This document shows positions 11,657 to 25,300 of a stretch of DNA of 64,000 bases, in pieces. The number at the start of each line of letters is the position of its first letter. Positions within the stretch are counted from its first letter, which is position 1. Source of the DNA: Dysidea avara (Eukaryota > Porifera > Demospongiae > Dictyoceratida > Dysideidae); assembly GCF_963678975.1 (NCBI RefSeq), contig NC_089278.1, forward strand, positions 9,637,479 through 9,701,478, written 5' to 3'. The notes beneath the pieces were generated by a model. That model was not told the origin of the DNA. It was given only the letters and a program-made list of their open reading frames with translations, and did not search any database. The position numbers and the translations under genes were made by a program.

Positions 11657-11795
11657 TAGGGATCAAAGAAGTGAAACAAGGGAATAGCTACAAAAGAGCC
11701 CATTGTTTATACCTGCAAAAATACTTTAATCTCTATACTTCAGTCATGTTTAGCTATTCCCTTGTTTCACTACTTTTTTTTCTTTGATCCATAAT
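11657..11795. repeat. Short inverted repeat
   Basis: Arms of about 35 bp (ggatcaaagaagtgaaacaa and its complement) around a 70-bp middle. Confidence 0.6.
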
Positions 11796-12484
11796 CTAAC
11801 TTAATTTTTTGTTCTACTTGTTTGTTTACCGTATTTCCTTGTATAAAAGCCGCATTCAATTAAACGCCTGTCTCGATTATAAGCTAGGGGGTTTCCAGCA
11901 CCTTTGGAAAATAAGCACCTGGAGGCCAGGGCTATTACTTGAATTAACATTATACCCTACCTAGCGAGGGAGAACTCTGGTACACATTTAGTAACACTAA
12001 AGCAATGGCATGCTAAAACAAGCAACAAAGAGCCTCTACACGTGGCTTAGATCAAAGCGCACAAAGAATATGTGCACAGCATGTCAGTCACTCTCCCACT
12101 TTTTGTGAGAAGTGGCCAGCTTATAAGCAAAGCACTTATTAATTTATTTTGTAGTATCTATGACCATACACACTTACACAAAACTTAGGACAAAAAAGGC
12201 TTTGCACAGCCATGAAAGTCAGTAAAGGAATGGAGGTTTGCTGGCAAGGAATTCCACAAATGAGTGGCATTGCATCAAGAAAATAAATGCATGAAGGCTA
12301 AATGACATCATTACCTTAATGGATGTAGCTTTTACCCATTTGATCAGGCAATTTTGCCACTGCTTGGGAACACTACATCTGTGTATCTTGTAACAGAAAT
12401 TGTGTATTCTATAATTAATTACAAAATTAAGAGTGTTCTATGAATTGGTAGAATGTTCTGATATTTCTGAAACACTAGTACTTT

Positions 12485-12620
12485 CACTGCAGTTGTGAAC
12501 CTGATAAATTTGAGCTGTGAACCTGGGCTGTAATTGAGCTGTAATTACAGCCCAGGTTCACAGCTGGGCTGTAATTGTGGCACTGTCAAAGTTGAGCTGT
12601 GAACCTGATAAATTTACCAT
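12485..12620. repeat. Nested direct and inverted repeats
   Basis: The unit gagctgtgaacctg occurs repeatedly and is also inverted around the centre at about 12540, so 12514-12567 forms a near-perfect hairpin. No coding role seen. Confidence 0.6.
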
Positions 12621-13560
12621 AACCAGTTAATTGGCACCTAATTTTTGGCGTTCAACTGGTTTTCAACTGGTTTTGCAAAAAAATTGTCAGAAAATTATAA
12701 ACTGTATCTTTGTGGTTTTCCAGAAATGACGATTTTTCAGTTTGCTTAATACTTATGGCCCAGAGGAGGTTGGACACACTTTAAGCATCACTAAAACAAT
12801 TAAGCTAAAGTAGTTTTGTTGAGGAGGGTAACATGTCAATTGCTGTGAAACATCATTCTGTTCATGGAACATGTGCGTGACAAGTCTGGTGAAGTTGCAT
12901 ACACAAAGCCGCAACTTATTAATTTCACCCAGAACTCAAGCGCTTCTTACAAATTTAGGTACATTGCCTTGAAGCTTTGTGAGGCATGCTCTGAATATCT
13001 AATGAACCCCATCATTTTTCAGTTTTGTATAGCGACTATATTGAGGGTCACGTGAAATACCAAATGAAACAATGCAATTAAAGGCAACATATTTAGGTGG
13101 CACTTAGAACACATCCAACTTCAATTCATCAATTTTAGATGTGTCATTGACATGTTGTGTTGTGGGAACAATTGGATACTTGGTTGCGGACCATTCAGCA
13201 CAGAAAATGCAATGGTAGTACCATTTACTGTGTAACTGCACTGCATTATTCAATAGCAGAGTACTCAAAGTAATATCACTCGAGTGATACAGACCACACA
13301 GCTGCAAATCTTGACTGGAAAAATGTGTTTACTAATGCAGTGTACATCAGTGCCAGGCTTCTCATTTGCCACATGTGTGAAGCTTAGTAATAGCTTGGTT
13401 GTCAAGAAAATTATATTAGGAAACAGTATCCTGTGAAATCAAACACTTCTTTGATGGGGTGCGTGGCATGTAAATATCACATTCATAGAGTGATGTCAAG
13501 AACCATCATCAATACAGTGCATACCTAGAGTACATACTTGGTGGTAGGGTTGTAGCAGGA

Positions 13561-14028
13561 GTATATATTAAAACCCAAGAGTGTCAAATGGTATATTAGC
13601 CCGTGAATAATGATTGTGTAAAATAACACGGATATTTCAGTAATTGTTTGTTTTCACAAATGGTAATTTGAAATGCGTACATGGCAACGGGTCTTTGTTT
13701 GCCAGTTTTCCGTGCCATTCAACCAAGTATTCAACAGTTATTGTAAGGATCCAAGATAACTCCAGCTTGCTTAAAAAAAAAAAAGGTTACACAAATGAGT
13801 ATGTTGCCATGCCTTCAGATCCGCTTGGCAGTGCCAGAACTTTATCATTAATCATTTCCCTTTAACATTATCATGTTTTCACTTGATTTATTGGCCAAAT
13901 TGGGCTAAATACAGCAACCCTTAACGACAATATAAACGAACAGTTACTGAAATATCTGTGTTACTTTACAAAATCATTAATCATGGGGTAATACGCCTGT
14001 TCGATACTCTTGGTTACTATTATATACT
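13561..14028. mobile_element. Long-TIR element, copy 1
   Basis: About 85-bp imperfect inverted ends (13561-13650 and 13945-14028, sharing cccaagagt and gatatttcagtaa). The internal sequence and right end are again present at 51275-51530. No transposase frame; a non-autonomous DNA transposon is likely. Confidence 0.6.
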
Positions 14029-16388
14029 CTTGGTTGTATGTATGGCAGCAGCAGTTGTTAGAGGTCATGAAGTACCACTCAGTGATAGTAGACAGATGAA
14101 GTGATGGTTTAGCAGAAGTTGTGATATCATATAATCAGGAGCCCTAAAGTGCTGCTGTATGGGCTCCACAATTAATAGTATTCCACATGACATTGTTTCA
14201 TGTACAATGGTATTTTCCTGCTTTGCACACACAATATGTGTAGCCATTCATGTGAGGATTTCCGAATCTTTGCAACACATCTGTGTAGTACAGTTTAAAA
14301 ACATGATCCTCCCATCATGACTGGTGAACTGGACCAAATGGTATGACTCAACTAAGTTGCTTCAACTTGCTTGTTGATAGTTTTTGAACTCGTGTATATA
14401 CCAGTATTTCACTCAAAGATACAGGGATACATATCTCATCACGTATTGCAGGTATTTAAAATTTCACATAATGGACTCACATGTGAACACATTACGCATA
14501 GGCATTGCAAAGACTTGGAAATCCCCAGTTTACAAAAATCATCAAACAGTCCTGATAGCCCATCACACCACCCTGTGTATAGTGCATTGTGATGTATGTT
14601 TGTGTGTGCAGTTGCAAAGATACATACCAGTTTTGTTTTTAAGACTAAGTGTCTTTACGTAGTGAAGTTGTTGTATAACTTGTAATTTTAGTGCCTCTCT
14701 AGGGCATGCAATAATGATGCACTCAGTAACACTTACTTTTACCTGTTCAATAGCACATTTGTGTGCCTTGCGGTGCTTATGGTAATATGTAGAACTGAGT
14801 AATTCAATATTCTATCTCACAAGCTTCACTATATAAACAATTCTTAACTTGGCCTTTCTATACTTTTAGTGTAATTTTATAATATGTGGGTTTTATGGAA
14901 AAGCATATACTATCTCTTTAGTAATCGTAGAGTGCTTAATATTATGTATTGTTTCTTTCCCCCTACTTCAAATGGTCATCATTGCTTGAAGCCATACTCT
15001 CCTCTACTGAATGAGAATCACATTGACATCTCAAAGGATTCCCACAAGTCATATTGTTACTATATAGTGCTGACAGCTAGGCTCCAGTAACATTCTCTTG
15101 TTTTGTGTTGTTGAACTGACTACTCTTTAGTGAGCTGCTGTATGCCTTGTGCACTGGTTGGTCAGTAAATATAAATGCTTTTAGGAGTACAGTTAGGAGC
15201 ACCTGAGCTCTGGTCTGGGAGCTTAAATTTTAGCACTTAGATAAGGGCGTGCAATACTAATTGGCCCTCCACAGCAACCTGACCACATATAAATAGTAGA
15301 TGCCTCTCCTATATGCCTGGCATCACAAATGTTTCCTAGCTGGTTTCTTTAATCGAAGGTCAAACAAAAGTGGTAGCCATTAAATTGTACTTGCCTAATT
15401 TTCCTTCTGCTAAATGATATCTATGAGTCTGCAATCCCTTTATAGTGATTTCAGCCCTATCAAAAACCATACCTGCTGGGATAACAATAAACCACGGAAC
15501 TTGCTTTCTGCAGCCACAAGGGAATTCTCCTTAATTTTCACGTTATATAAACTTTTACCCCGTAAAATTCTGTGTGGTGTTTATGGAGATGCCATGCATT
15601 AAAGTTTACGGAAATAAATTTTCTGTACAGTAATTTCTACATCTCTCTTCCTCTGATATTCTTGTTAAATGATACCAAACCACATACACACTTCTGCTAC
15701 TTTTTCCTAGGGGGCTTATGGGGTCAAGATTTTTCTTCAACTTTGCACGATATTCTAATTTGATTGCCTTGAAACTTGGCATAGTTAATCTGGCACAGAT
15801 AAATGAATTTATATACCTGTCTGATAACTGTGTGTCTGTCATGTGCAATCTGTTAAATGATTTTCTGTTTTCATCAGTGTCCCTGCTGCATGTACTTCCC
15901 CATTTTAAAGGTGTAACTGTTATTTGACAAAATATTGAGGATGTGTAGCTACTTCAGTTTTCAAGATTGCTGCACTCATACAATAGCTACCTCGTGCATT
16001 GTGCAGTGAACATTCTGACAGCAGAGGGAAGTTGAACCACCAGTTGAACTCAGTGAACTGTCATGAAGGACGACTATAGCTACTGAAATGGATGTTTGTT
16101 ACCACATGTAGAGTTATCCAAGTATTAGATAGCTAACTGCCAGTTATGCAGAGTTGAGGTGTGAAATGCAAGTACTAGTGATATGGATATTTAGTTAAAC
16201 CTTGGTTAATTGATGGGCTGTCGACTGGACGATCTTGCAACTCAGAAGCCTATTAACCACACCCAGGGGGCGGTGGCAGTTACCTATCACGTGAATACGT
16301 ATGAACGCCATAGCTAAGGTCTTAGCAACGGGTTAAGCAGCGTCCTTACGGTCTCCCTTTCTTGCAGAGCGTTGTAGTGTATTGTGCC

Positions 16389-19300
16389 ATGGCTGACCAA
16401 GACAACAAAGTACCAAGCAGGGTGGATGACAAGGAAGACGAAGCAGTGGGAAAGGCTCCTAAGAGCAACGGTGGTAAGTAGTTTGTTGTATGCCTCTCAG
16501 AGGTTATCCTTTGAGACGAACAGCGACCTTGGCCCATTCTACTCGCTGTACAGTAGTTAGTCTCGTTCTGCTGTTACTATAGCTGATATCGCGCGACCGT
16601 CCCTTTTTTGGCGCCTATAAGCACCCCAAAGTTCGGGGCGCTTAAAAAGGGTTGTCTTCCTGATCACACGTACAGTCGATTGCAGAATTCTTGAAGAAAA
16701 AAAAAGCGGTATCGTGAGTGTTTCCGTAAGGCCAACAGTTGTAAATTCCTTGTTTCCCGTCCTAGTCAGACGAAAAATACCATGCGGGCGGGCGGCTATT
16801 ATTTATTGGCAAAATCTATAATTGTTTAGTATCAAATCCAATAATAAATTTGCATGCAGCTCTAAAATTACCATGCGGGTGGGTGGCAGGAAACAGAATC
16901 TACAATTGGCCTAAGGCTCCTTGTGAGTAAATTTTGTTGTCCTTGCTACGGATTCAACAACAATTGAACCACACTAATTGTTTTCCTCAGTCTGGCTGAT
17001 CCGGCATCACTACAAATACATGGAATGTTTATGGCCCGGGAAGAGAATTTTCAACAATTCTGCAATTGACTGTATTGGACCTCAAATCTCTTCCCGTCTT
17101 GTCTTCAAACTCACTAGGTTCCGCCATAGTCTGTCGGTGCCTGCTCCTTCACAAAATAGGGAGGATCTGGTCACTCTAACATTACAGAGTTGTAACTATA
17201 CAATGTAATTAAATGGCACATCTAGCAGCCATACAATAGAAATAGGTTAATGATTGGCTGTTGACACAACCAAACATATTTTCATACTGATTGCATAGTC
17301 TGGCATGGCCGCCATTCAATTAGAATTAAAGGTCTGGTCTGTCTAGCATTACAAACTTGTGCAGATGGAATGTGGTATTATGTCATGATCACTGCATAAA
17401 TTGAATTCATATCAAGACTAGGGCTGGGACGAAGCTTCGAATGTTTCGGTGGTTCGAAGGTTTAGTAAACTTCGAATTTTAAAAGTATTCGAAGCTTCGT
17501 AATGCACTCATTGTTTACAAAAGAATTACAAATAAAAGTCGTCTTTATTGCAGTTGCTTATTGATCTTCCGCGATCGATGTTCATCTCTTCGTGGGTGCC
17601 ACGCCCACTTTTAAACCATCGAAGTTTAGCTTCCTACCATAGTTATAGCCTTGAAACACCTTATAAAGTGATAGATATTGCAGGAAAACGTCCGTTTAGC
17701 CATTAGTTGATGTTTACCTATGTATGATTGCAGTATAGCAGACATGCCCATTTGCAATCGATCGATCGCGTCATTCAGTACTGCTGCCATGCACTTTCCA
17801 AATGCTTACAAACTTATTAAATAGGACTAGAAAGATAAAACTTCAGAAAGATGTTAGTAAGTACAAGAAAACCTGTAACTTGAAAGCTAACACCGAATGT
17901 TCGAACATTTTATAAGCGAATATTCAAAGGTAAAATTCAATATTCATCCCAGCCCTAATCAAGACACACTACTGTGTGGCCAAGAAAGCCTGTGCGCCAC
18001 ACCATGAGTATATTGACAGGAAGAAAGAAAACAGCTTTTTCATGCATGTATAGCTCCATGGCCCCTTCTCCAAAGCACACCATTTTTGCATTATAGCTGT
18101 CTGCCAGGTAGGGTAGGGCACACAGCAAATTTGATTAAATTTGCAACAGCCATTTGTGAGATATGGGCGTTCAAAATTTCATTTAAATTTTTTTTTCTTA
18201 GGCCATATGGGGGCTTCGATTTATTTTCGCACACTTTGCAAAAATTGCTATAAAACGTAAACATGCGATTTGATTGTCTCGATCTTTGGCACAAATGAAG
18301 AGCGTATAAAGGTGAAGTCAAGTACTAAGTTTGCTGTAAATATGATGAATATTCAAGCAGTTATGAGTGTTTATTCACGTAAAAAAAAGCGAAGTTCTGT
18401 CACGGCTACAGGGTAAACCAACTATGGGAATATCTTGAAAATTGGTGTGTACATAGACTGATCATTGTAGCAGTGCTTTTTGATAGTTTGAAATTAGCAA
18501 TAGAGTTACAGCTACAAAGTTATAAAGCAAAAATCAAATAAGTGTAAAATTGCAGGATTGAGATACTCTAATAGAGCAGTCACCGTGGGGTAAAAAAGGT
18601 GCACAAAAATGTTTTTAAAAACTTACCAGGGTTTGAACCAGGGACCTCCATACCTAACACCCACATCCTTAACCACTGAACCACTGCTATCTCGGCTGAT
18701 CACCTCACTTAATTTCTGCTTTATAAATGAAACTGCTATATATAAATAAACTTTTGTAATTTCATAGATCTACCAATAGAAGTACTACATTGTTCTAGAA
18801 CATTCTATGTATGTTCTTTTAGAAGTCCTCTAAAAAATGTGCACTCTTTTAGAGTATTACAATAATATTACGAAGTAAATCATGCAATACAATACATATA
18901 AATCTGTCTTCAATAATCATCATTGTATCTGTATAGATAAGAAGAAATGTGAGTAAAAACAAACCTTAAAGTCAGCCATAGGCTGGTTTTTGGGCCTTAT
19001 AAAGTACAAAAAGAAGTGAAATCCACACAAAAACAGTCAAGCTGTGAAAATTGGTGCGGCCTTAAAAAGCCTGGGTGAAAAAAGTTGTGAAATCAAAGGT
19101 GGCGGCCAAGAAATGGCTGCAATGCTGTTAAGGCTAATAATTTTAATAATGGCTGTACATTGTTAAAATTTATCAGTATTAACATCATTGCAGCCATTTC
19201 TTGGCCGCCCACCTTTGATTTCACAACTTTTTTCACCCAGTTTTTTTAAGGCCACACCATTTTTTCACAGCTTGATGTGGATTCCTTTATTTCTGTAGTT

Positions 19301-22300
19301 ATCGATAATGTCTAGAGGTCAGCAAAAGTCTTCTTAACAAATTCCTTTTATTTGGCATTCAGAATGGATATCTTCACATATCATTACAAAGCACAAGAAA
19401 TTTTGTATGAGTTATATTAATTCACAACCAAGCGATCTGAATGGTGTACCTGATTCTTGTACCATACGGCCTAAATATTTAAATATTTCGAGGGGAGAAA
19501 TTCGAGGTTTTTGGAGTTAACTGAAAATTTTATCCTTGAAAATTTTAGACCTCCATATATATTACATATGGGATTGTTTGCAAATCCACGAAAATTTTAT
19601 TTTTACATTGCTCAACCTCGAAAATTTTGCCCCTCAAAATATTTAGGCTATACAGCAATCTGGTACAAGTACATGATTGCTAGACAGACCTGACCCTTAA
19701 TTCCAATTGAAGGGGTGGCCATGCCAGACTTCTAATTAGGTACCATCACGAGTACATTAGTTCCAACTTCAAGGTTCTTTACTGCCTCCATCTTTTGTTC
19801 TTTTAACTATTGTTGATTACAAGCAGCCTTAATCTAGAGCTGAGCAATAGTGACGATTAATCGATTATCGTGATAATTAGTAGCAATCGTGATCTTGATA
19901 GTATACTATCGTGCTATTGTGATTACTTATCCATATCTATGCCTGGTCAAAACTATGGATAACAAAAGCAAAGATGATAATGTTGAAGTTCAGAAAACTG
20001 TAAAAGACCGGTACCTTGAGCATGGACAACAAAGATAACAACTGTAATACTGACACATAACAAGAGTGTTAGAAATGCAGATATGTGGTGTGTACGTAAT
20101 TGGAGTATTCAAGTGTTTGTATATGTGAGGTTGAGTGTCTTTAATAACTGTTAGTAACTATCGTGATACTATCATTATCGTGATATAAAAGTTACTATCA
20201 AATCGTGATTAGGATAGTTGTACTATTGCTCAGCTCTACATTAATCATAACGCATCTTCACAAAAGTTTGTGGCAAACTCTTCTACATATTACATAATTC
20301 TACAGTGTCTATGGTAACTCCAAAACAAATGTCACAAAAATTTAGTAATTACCAACAATGTTATCTGATTGTTTTCTTTTATCATGCTATAAATTTTGAA
20401 TGTTAGAATGACCAGATCCTTCCTCTTTTTTGCAAAGGGACGGGCACTGCCAGACTAATACTGTCATGTGTTCCGGTCTGCTCCGTCTCGTGAGCTTAAG
20501 GTCAGACATGGTTTCAGAGTGTTATGGTCACACCTGTACCAGCTCCACCAAGAATATGCACTTTCAGCAGGGGAGCAACCTCAAGTGATTGTGAGTACCT
20601 GGCTAAGGAGTACAGTAAGGGTTGTGTCCGGGATCATTTGATCCCCATCTACTTGAAGTTAGCCGTCAGGGTGTTGTCCCCAAGCGCACACACTTGGACA
20701 GTGGCTACTAAATGTGGACATAGGAATCCAGTGTCAATGATGGTATTCCAGAGTCCTTATGCTCCTTACCTATGTCACGATTCAGGATGTAGCATGAGGT
20801 GTTTAGAGCATGGGTTAGGGGGCCCAGCTTGCTAAGGTTAAAGTGCCTACAGAACTGTACCAGTCCATATAGATAATTGGCAAATAAGTAGTCTTGTTTG
20901 TCGACACTGCTCTCTCCTTTAGGTTAAGGCCAGCCACCAAGACCATCACAGACATAGCTGAATGGATTGTCAAGCAAGCTGGTGTAGGGTTTCTGATCCA
21001 CTATTTGGATGATTTCCTGGTGATTGAAGCACCTGATTCTACCCCACACTCATCAGCCCTTTACATACTAACCTCCACATTCCATTGTTTGGGTCTCCCA
21101 ATTGCCGAGGAGAAACCATAGTGCCCAACCATTTGTTTACCGTTCTTAAGATTTGAGATTGGTTCGCAGTCAGGCTACCAACACCCCATCCTCACCAAGA
21201 AAAATGTATCTTAAAGAACTGGAATCATTAATTTGGTCATCTGGCTCATGGAAACCGTGTGGGAAGACTTTCACGAGACAGCTGTTTGAAAAGCTTGCCA
21301 GTCTTAAGGTTTGCAAGCTCAAGCCCCATCATAGGTCGGTGAAACCTCATACTCAGACATTTCTGGTGGGCAACATTCATGGAATGGAACCTCCTTCATA
21401 CCTTGCAGCAATGAAGGCACTCACCACCTTTGGACTGACATCTCTGGTACTTTTGGTTGTGTTGCGGTTTACCTGCCAATACCTGGTGTTCCAGGAATAT
21501 CCTGGCAACAGATTCAGGCCGCAGCAGGATGTCTGAAGGTGATTCCCTGGCCTCTGCTAGAGCTTCTCATCATCCAAAAGACATCACCAATCTGGACGAC
21601 ACTGTTCTTGAACTGTTTCTTGCAGGCCTAGCAGACTCCAGACCTATAAATCTGGAACTCACTATTATATATAATTCTGTAATCAAGTCTCAGCAATAAC
21701 TCCTTTCCAAACTTATTGACATAATTTATTCAAGATGGCTGTTCGGCAGGCACAATCAAGAGCTACTCAGCAGCTGTAAGATACTTGCAGATCTCATTGG
21801 GCCTATGTAAGAGACCCCAGATGGGAGATATGCCTAGGCTGAAGTACACACGATGAAGGGAATTAAAAGGTCTATGTGTCCAACCTGGAAACATCTTCCA
21901 ACTACACCAGATATCTTTGGAAGTTGAGGCGAATGTGGCAGCCATCCCTAGATTCCCATGATACTTCTGTGTTATGGGCTGCAGCTTGTATGTGCTTCTT
22001 AGATTTCCTGCGCATAGTAGTCCCAAGGTTAACAGCTCTGCTAGCATATGCTTGGCGATATCAGAATGGACACCAACAATACGTGGAAGTTTTTATTTAG
22101 GAGCCACTTTTTCTCTCCTCAACAATCCTTCACTACTTGGTTGTTTGTGACACAAATTTTCTCTGTTGGAACCTAAGGAACAGTTTCTTGAAGTGGTGTG
22201 AGAAGGTCTAGCAATAGATTTGTCAAACTATGCAGGTCACAGCTTCCAGATAGGTGCAGCAATCATAGCAGCTAAGTGAGGGATCCAAGACTCCTTAATG

Positions 22301-25300
22301 GATGCTGGCAGATTTGGCCTACTTTATGCATCCATACTCGAGAGGCTCCCTCTGTTCACAGTGGCAAGGAATTTAGTAGTAGCATCATAACACATTGTTG
22401 GCTGTGCCCACATACATGGCTAGAGACCCTTATCATATTGCTTTTATTACTGTGTATCATATGTCAATGTAATTATATTCACAAGCTTTGGGTTTTATTG
22501 ATCTTACTACATATGCATCTTCTCTTGTACTGGAGCTACCCTATAATCATGGGCTACTTGTGAGCCTGTTGGCCCATTGAAACATGTGGAGGCTTAAGTA
22601 AGTGGTGACCCAATCCTTCGTCCACCTCCTGGGAGATGTCTCTTGGTCATGGGAATCACATTATTGAGAGCGTACTTTATTTAAACTGAAGACAGTGAAC
22701 CATGCATGGTGTTATAAGTTCAGGAAGCTTGCATCATGTACAGCTATTTAACATAAAAAGATTGAACCTTTGTCATGGCTACAGAGAAAGTGAATGTAAG
22801 TTAACCATCATAGCAGTGCCTTTTGAAAGAAGTTGAGTAACATCTACAGAGTTGTGTAAATAAGAGATACTCTAATAGAACGGTCACTATGGGGGTAGAT
22901 AAGGTGAATGAAAAGTTGTTAAGATTTGAGCCAGGCACCACCACACCTAACACCCAGTCCATTAACCTCTGAGCCACTACTTTCATGGCTTAATTTCTAT
23001 CAAGTTTATAAGTTACTTTAAATCTACAATACTCATATGAGTGACTGATTGTATAATGACTATTGTGTATGACTAACAGTTACTGTCTTATATCACTCTG
23101 CGTGTATATTGTAGTGATCATGTGTGTTCTCTTTGTATTGTGTAGCTGTGTCTCCATACTTCAAGCAAGTGTTGCTGATCACCCTGGTCATTCAGAATGC
23201 TGTCTTGATCCTCAGCATGCGTTACTCCAGATTGGTGGAGGGTGAGTAAAATGTATTGTAGTAGCTAGGCTACACTCGAGCACTACGCCTGACAGTACAT
23301 GTGCTGAGAAGAATGTGACTGTTCTATTAGAGTGTTTTCAATTTGTGTGACATTCTTATTAGCTGAATACTAGGAAGTAATCTTTTGGTACAGAGATTGG
23401 CCCCCTGTCAATAATTGATAAGTGACCAAATTTGATGACTTCATATCAAAGATGTAGCCACTATTTTGTGGGGAGGATATGTTGAGACAAATGTGACCGG
23501 ATCTGCAAAAAAGGGACATAATCGCACAAGCCTAAATTTACAGTATAAAGCATTGAATACATTGGGTGAAATACTTGCATATCATTGAAAAAATTTCGTA
23601 AATTTTTTAAACCCCTCTTTCATAGTGAAGGAAGGGACTAACAATAAAAACCTGGATATCATCTTATTCACCTACTCAAGAGGAGTTGGAAAAATCTTTG
23701 TTTTGTTGCAGTAGACCCAAGGACACGTGAGTTATGAGCATTTGTTTACGTCATGTCTAAGCAATCGTACGCGATTGATTTTTCTTCACGAATTTTGCCT
23801 TTGTATGCAGTGAAGAAGGGCGAGTAAAGGAAAAACTCACCTAGTAATTGATTCCCCCGTTCATGGTGAACACGATAGTGAAAATTTTAGCCCCGTTCCT
23901 CAATCCCTTGGTAAGTTACAATGGTTTTTGTAAGTGCCTGTAATTTATTTTCCCTATACTTGCTGTACAAATCGATTTTCTGTTGTTGCCACTTTGTAGG
24001 GCTGTAATTCTCAAAGTTATTGGCAAATGAAGCTGAAACTTTGCCAGTGGGTACACTTGGCTAAGTAGATTATAAATATTTAATAAACAGGAATTTGAAA
24101 AAAATGTGATTATGTCCTGTTTTCACAGATCCGGTCACAAATGTACTTGTATTGCTACATCTTTGGTATTTAAACTTGACAAGCATCCTGGAACTTAACT
24201 GGAACGTACTCTCTATCTTCACTATGACTGCTGACTGGAAACATAATGGTAGTGGAGTACACATGGGAGTCTCTTTGAAGTGTACTCTTCATTTTGTAAA
24301 ATCTGCTGCTGTTTTAGTAGCTAACTGCCATTCAAAAAAGCAGGCCTGGTTCACTTGTTACATATCCATTATTGCTAGACCACAACCATCAGTAAAAGGT
24401 TGTTCTGTTCTTTGCATCATCAATGGTTCCTCCTCCCTAATGCACTTTTGATAAGAGTATCAAATTTCTTATGAGGTCAGCATAACACTTTGAGCTGATT
24501 CCTCAAAAACGTTTAATAACTCATGGATGCAATTACTCACGATCTTGAAATTTGGCTCATTTGTAGTACTGCTTGACCTGCTAAAAATATTTCAAAATCT
24601 TTTTGTTCGGCATTATATTTACAGCCAATCAAAATTTTCACAATGCATTTCCTATGGGGAAGCCATACACTACAGTGTCCATTACAGCCCTTTCCCGAAC
24701 TTGTAATGGAGCCAAACTGTACATGTCTGTTGTTGACACCTTTGCTTTTACCAATAATCATCTGGTTGGCTGAAATCTTAACTCTGTTGAGAAAAAATCC
24801 ACATTTTATTTTTAGCTGATTTTCAGGATTCAGCTCAACGTGAACATACTATATAAGTATTTTAAGAAGGGGAAGTGCATTAAACATCCTTAGCACCTGT
24901 GTCAATAAAGCTATTTGTTTACTTAGAAACCTGTTAGTTTAACATTAAAGCAGCACATAATCTCTATCTGCAAATAATGCCACATTGTTGTTGACCCAGT
25001 GTGTCAGTAAACGAAATCACTAAAATGTCACTTTATAATATCCATTTCTACTTTATCATGTACAGCTGTTATACTATATATTTGGGTATTGCTTTCTATG
25101 TAACACATTTTTTTGTTGGCAAAGTTGATGTTGTGCTATTTCTAAAAACCAGGTGCCCAGTTAGTGCCTTGTTGGGTTGCTAAGGAAGCAGGAATTACTT
25201 TATACCTCTTCTCAACTGTTTTATAGTTTTGCTATCACATTTCCTTACAAAAATTTGCATTTTGCGTATGCCCTTCATTTTCATATGACTGCAAGAAGGT

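Larger units (their letters stand above)
5350..16388. other. Repeat-rich intergenic block
   Basis: About 11 kb without a supported gene between the CRE region and the transporter's first exon. It holds the inverted-repeat and dispersed repeats listed separately. The remaining sequence (about 12.6-13.5 kb and 14.1-16.3 kb) shows only short unsupported open frames. Confidence 0.6.

Noticed and set aside
18633-18700. Possible tRNA gene on the minus strand (A and B boxes).
   Set aside because: No complete cloverleaf, and the same sequence recurs with a common 3' body, so it is a SINE head.
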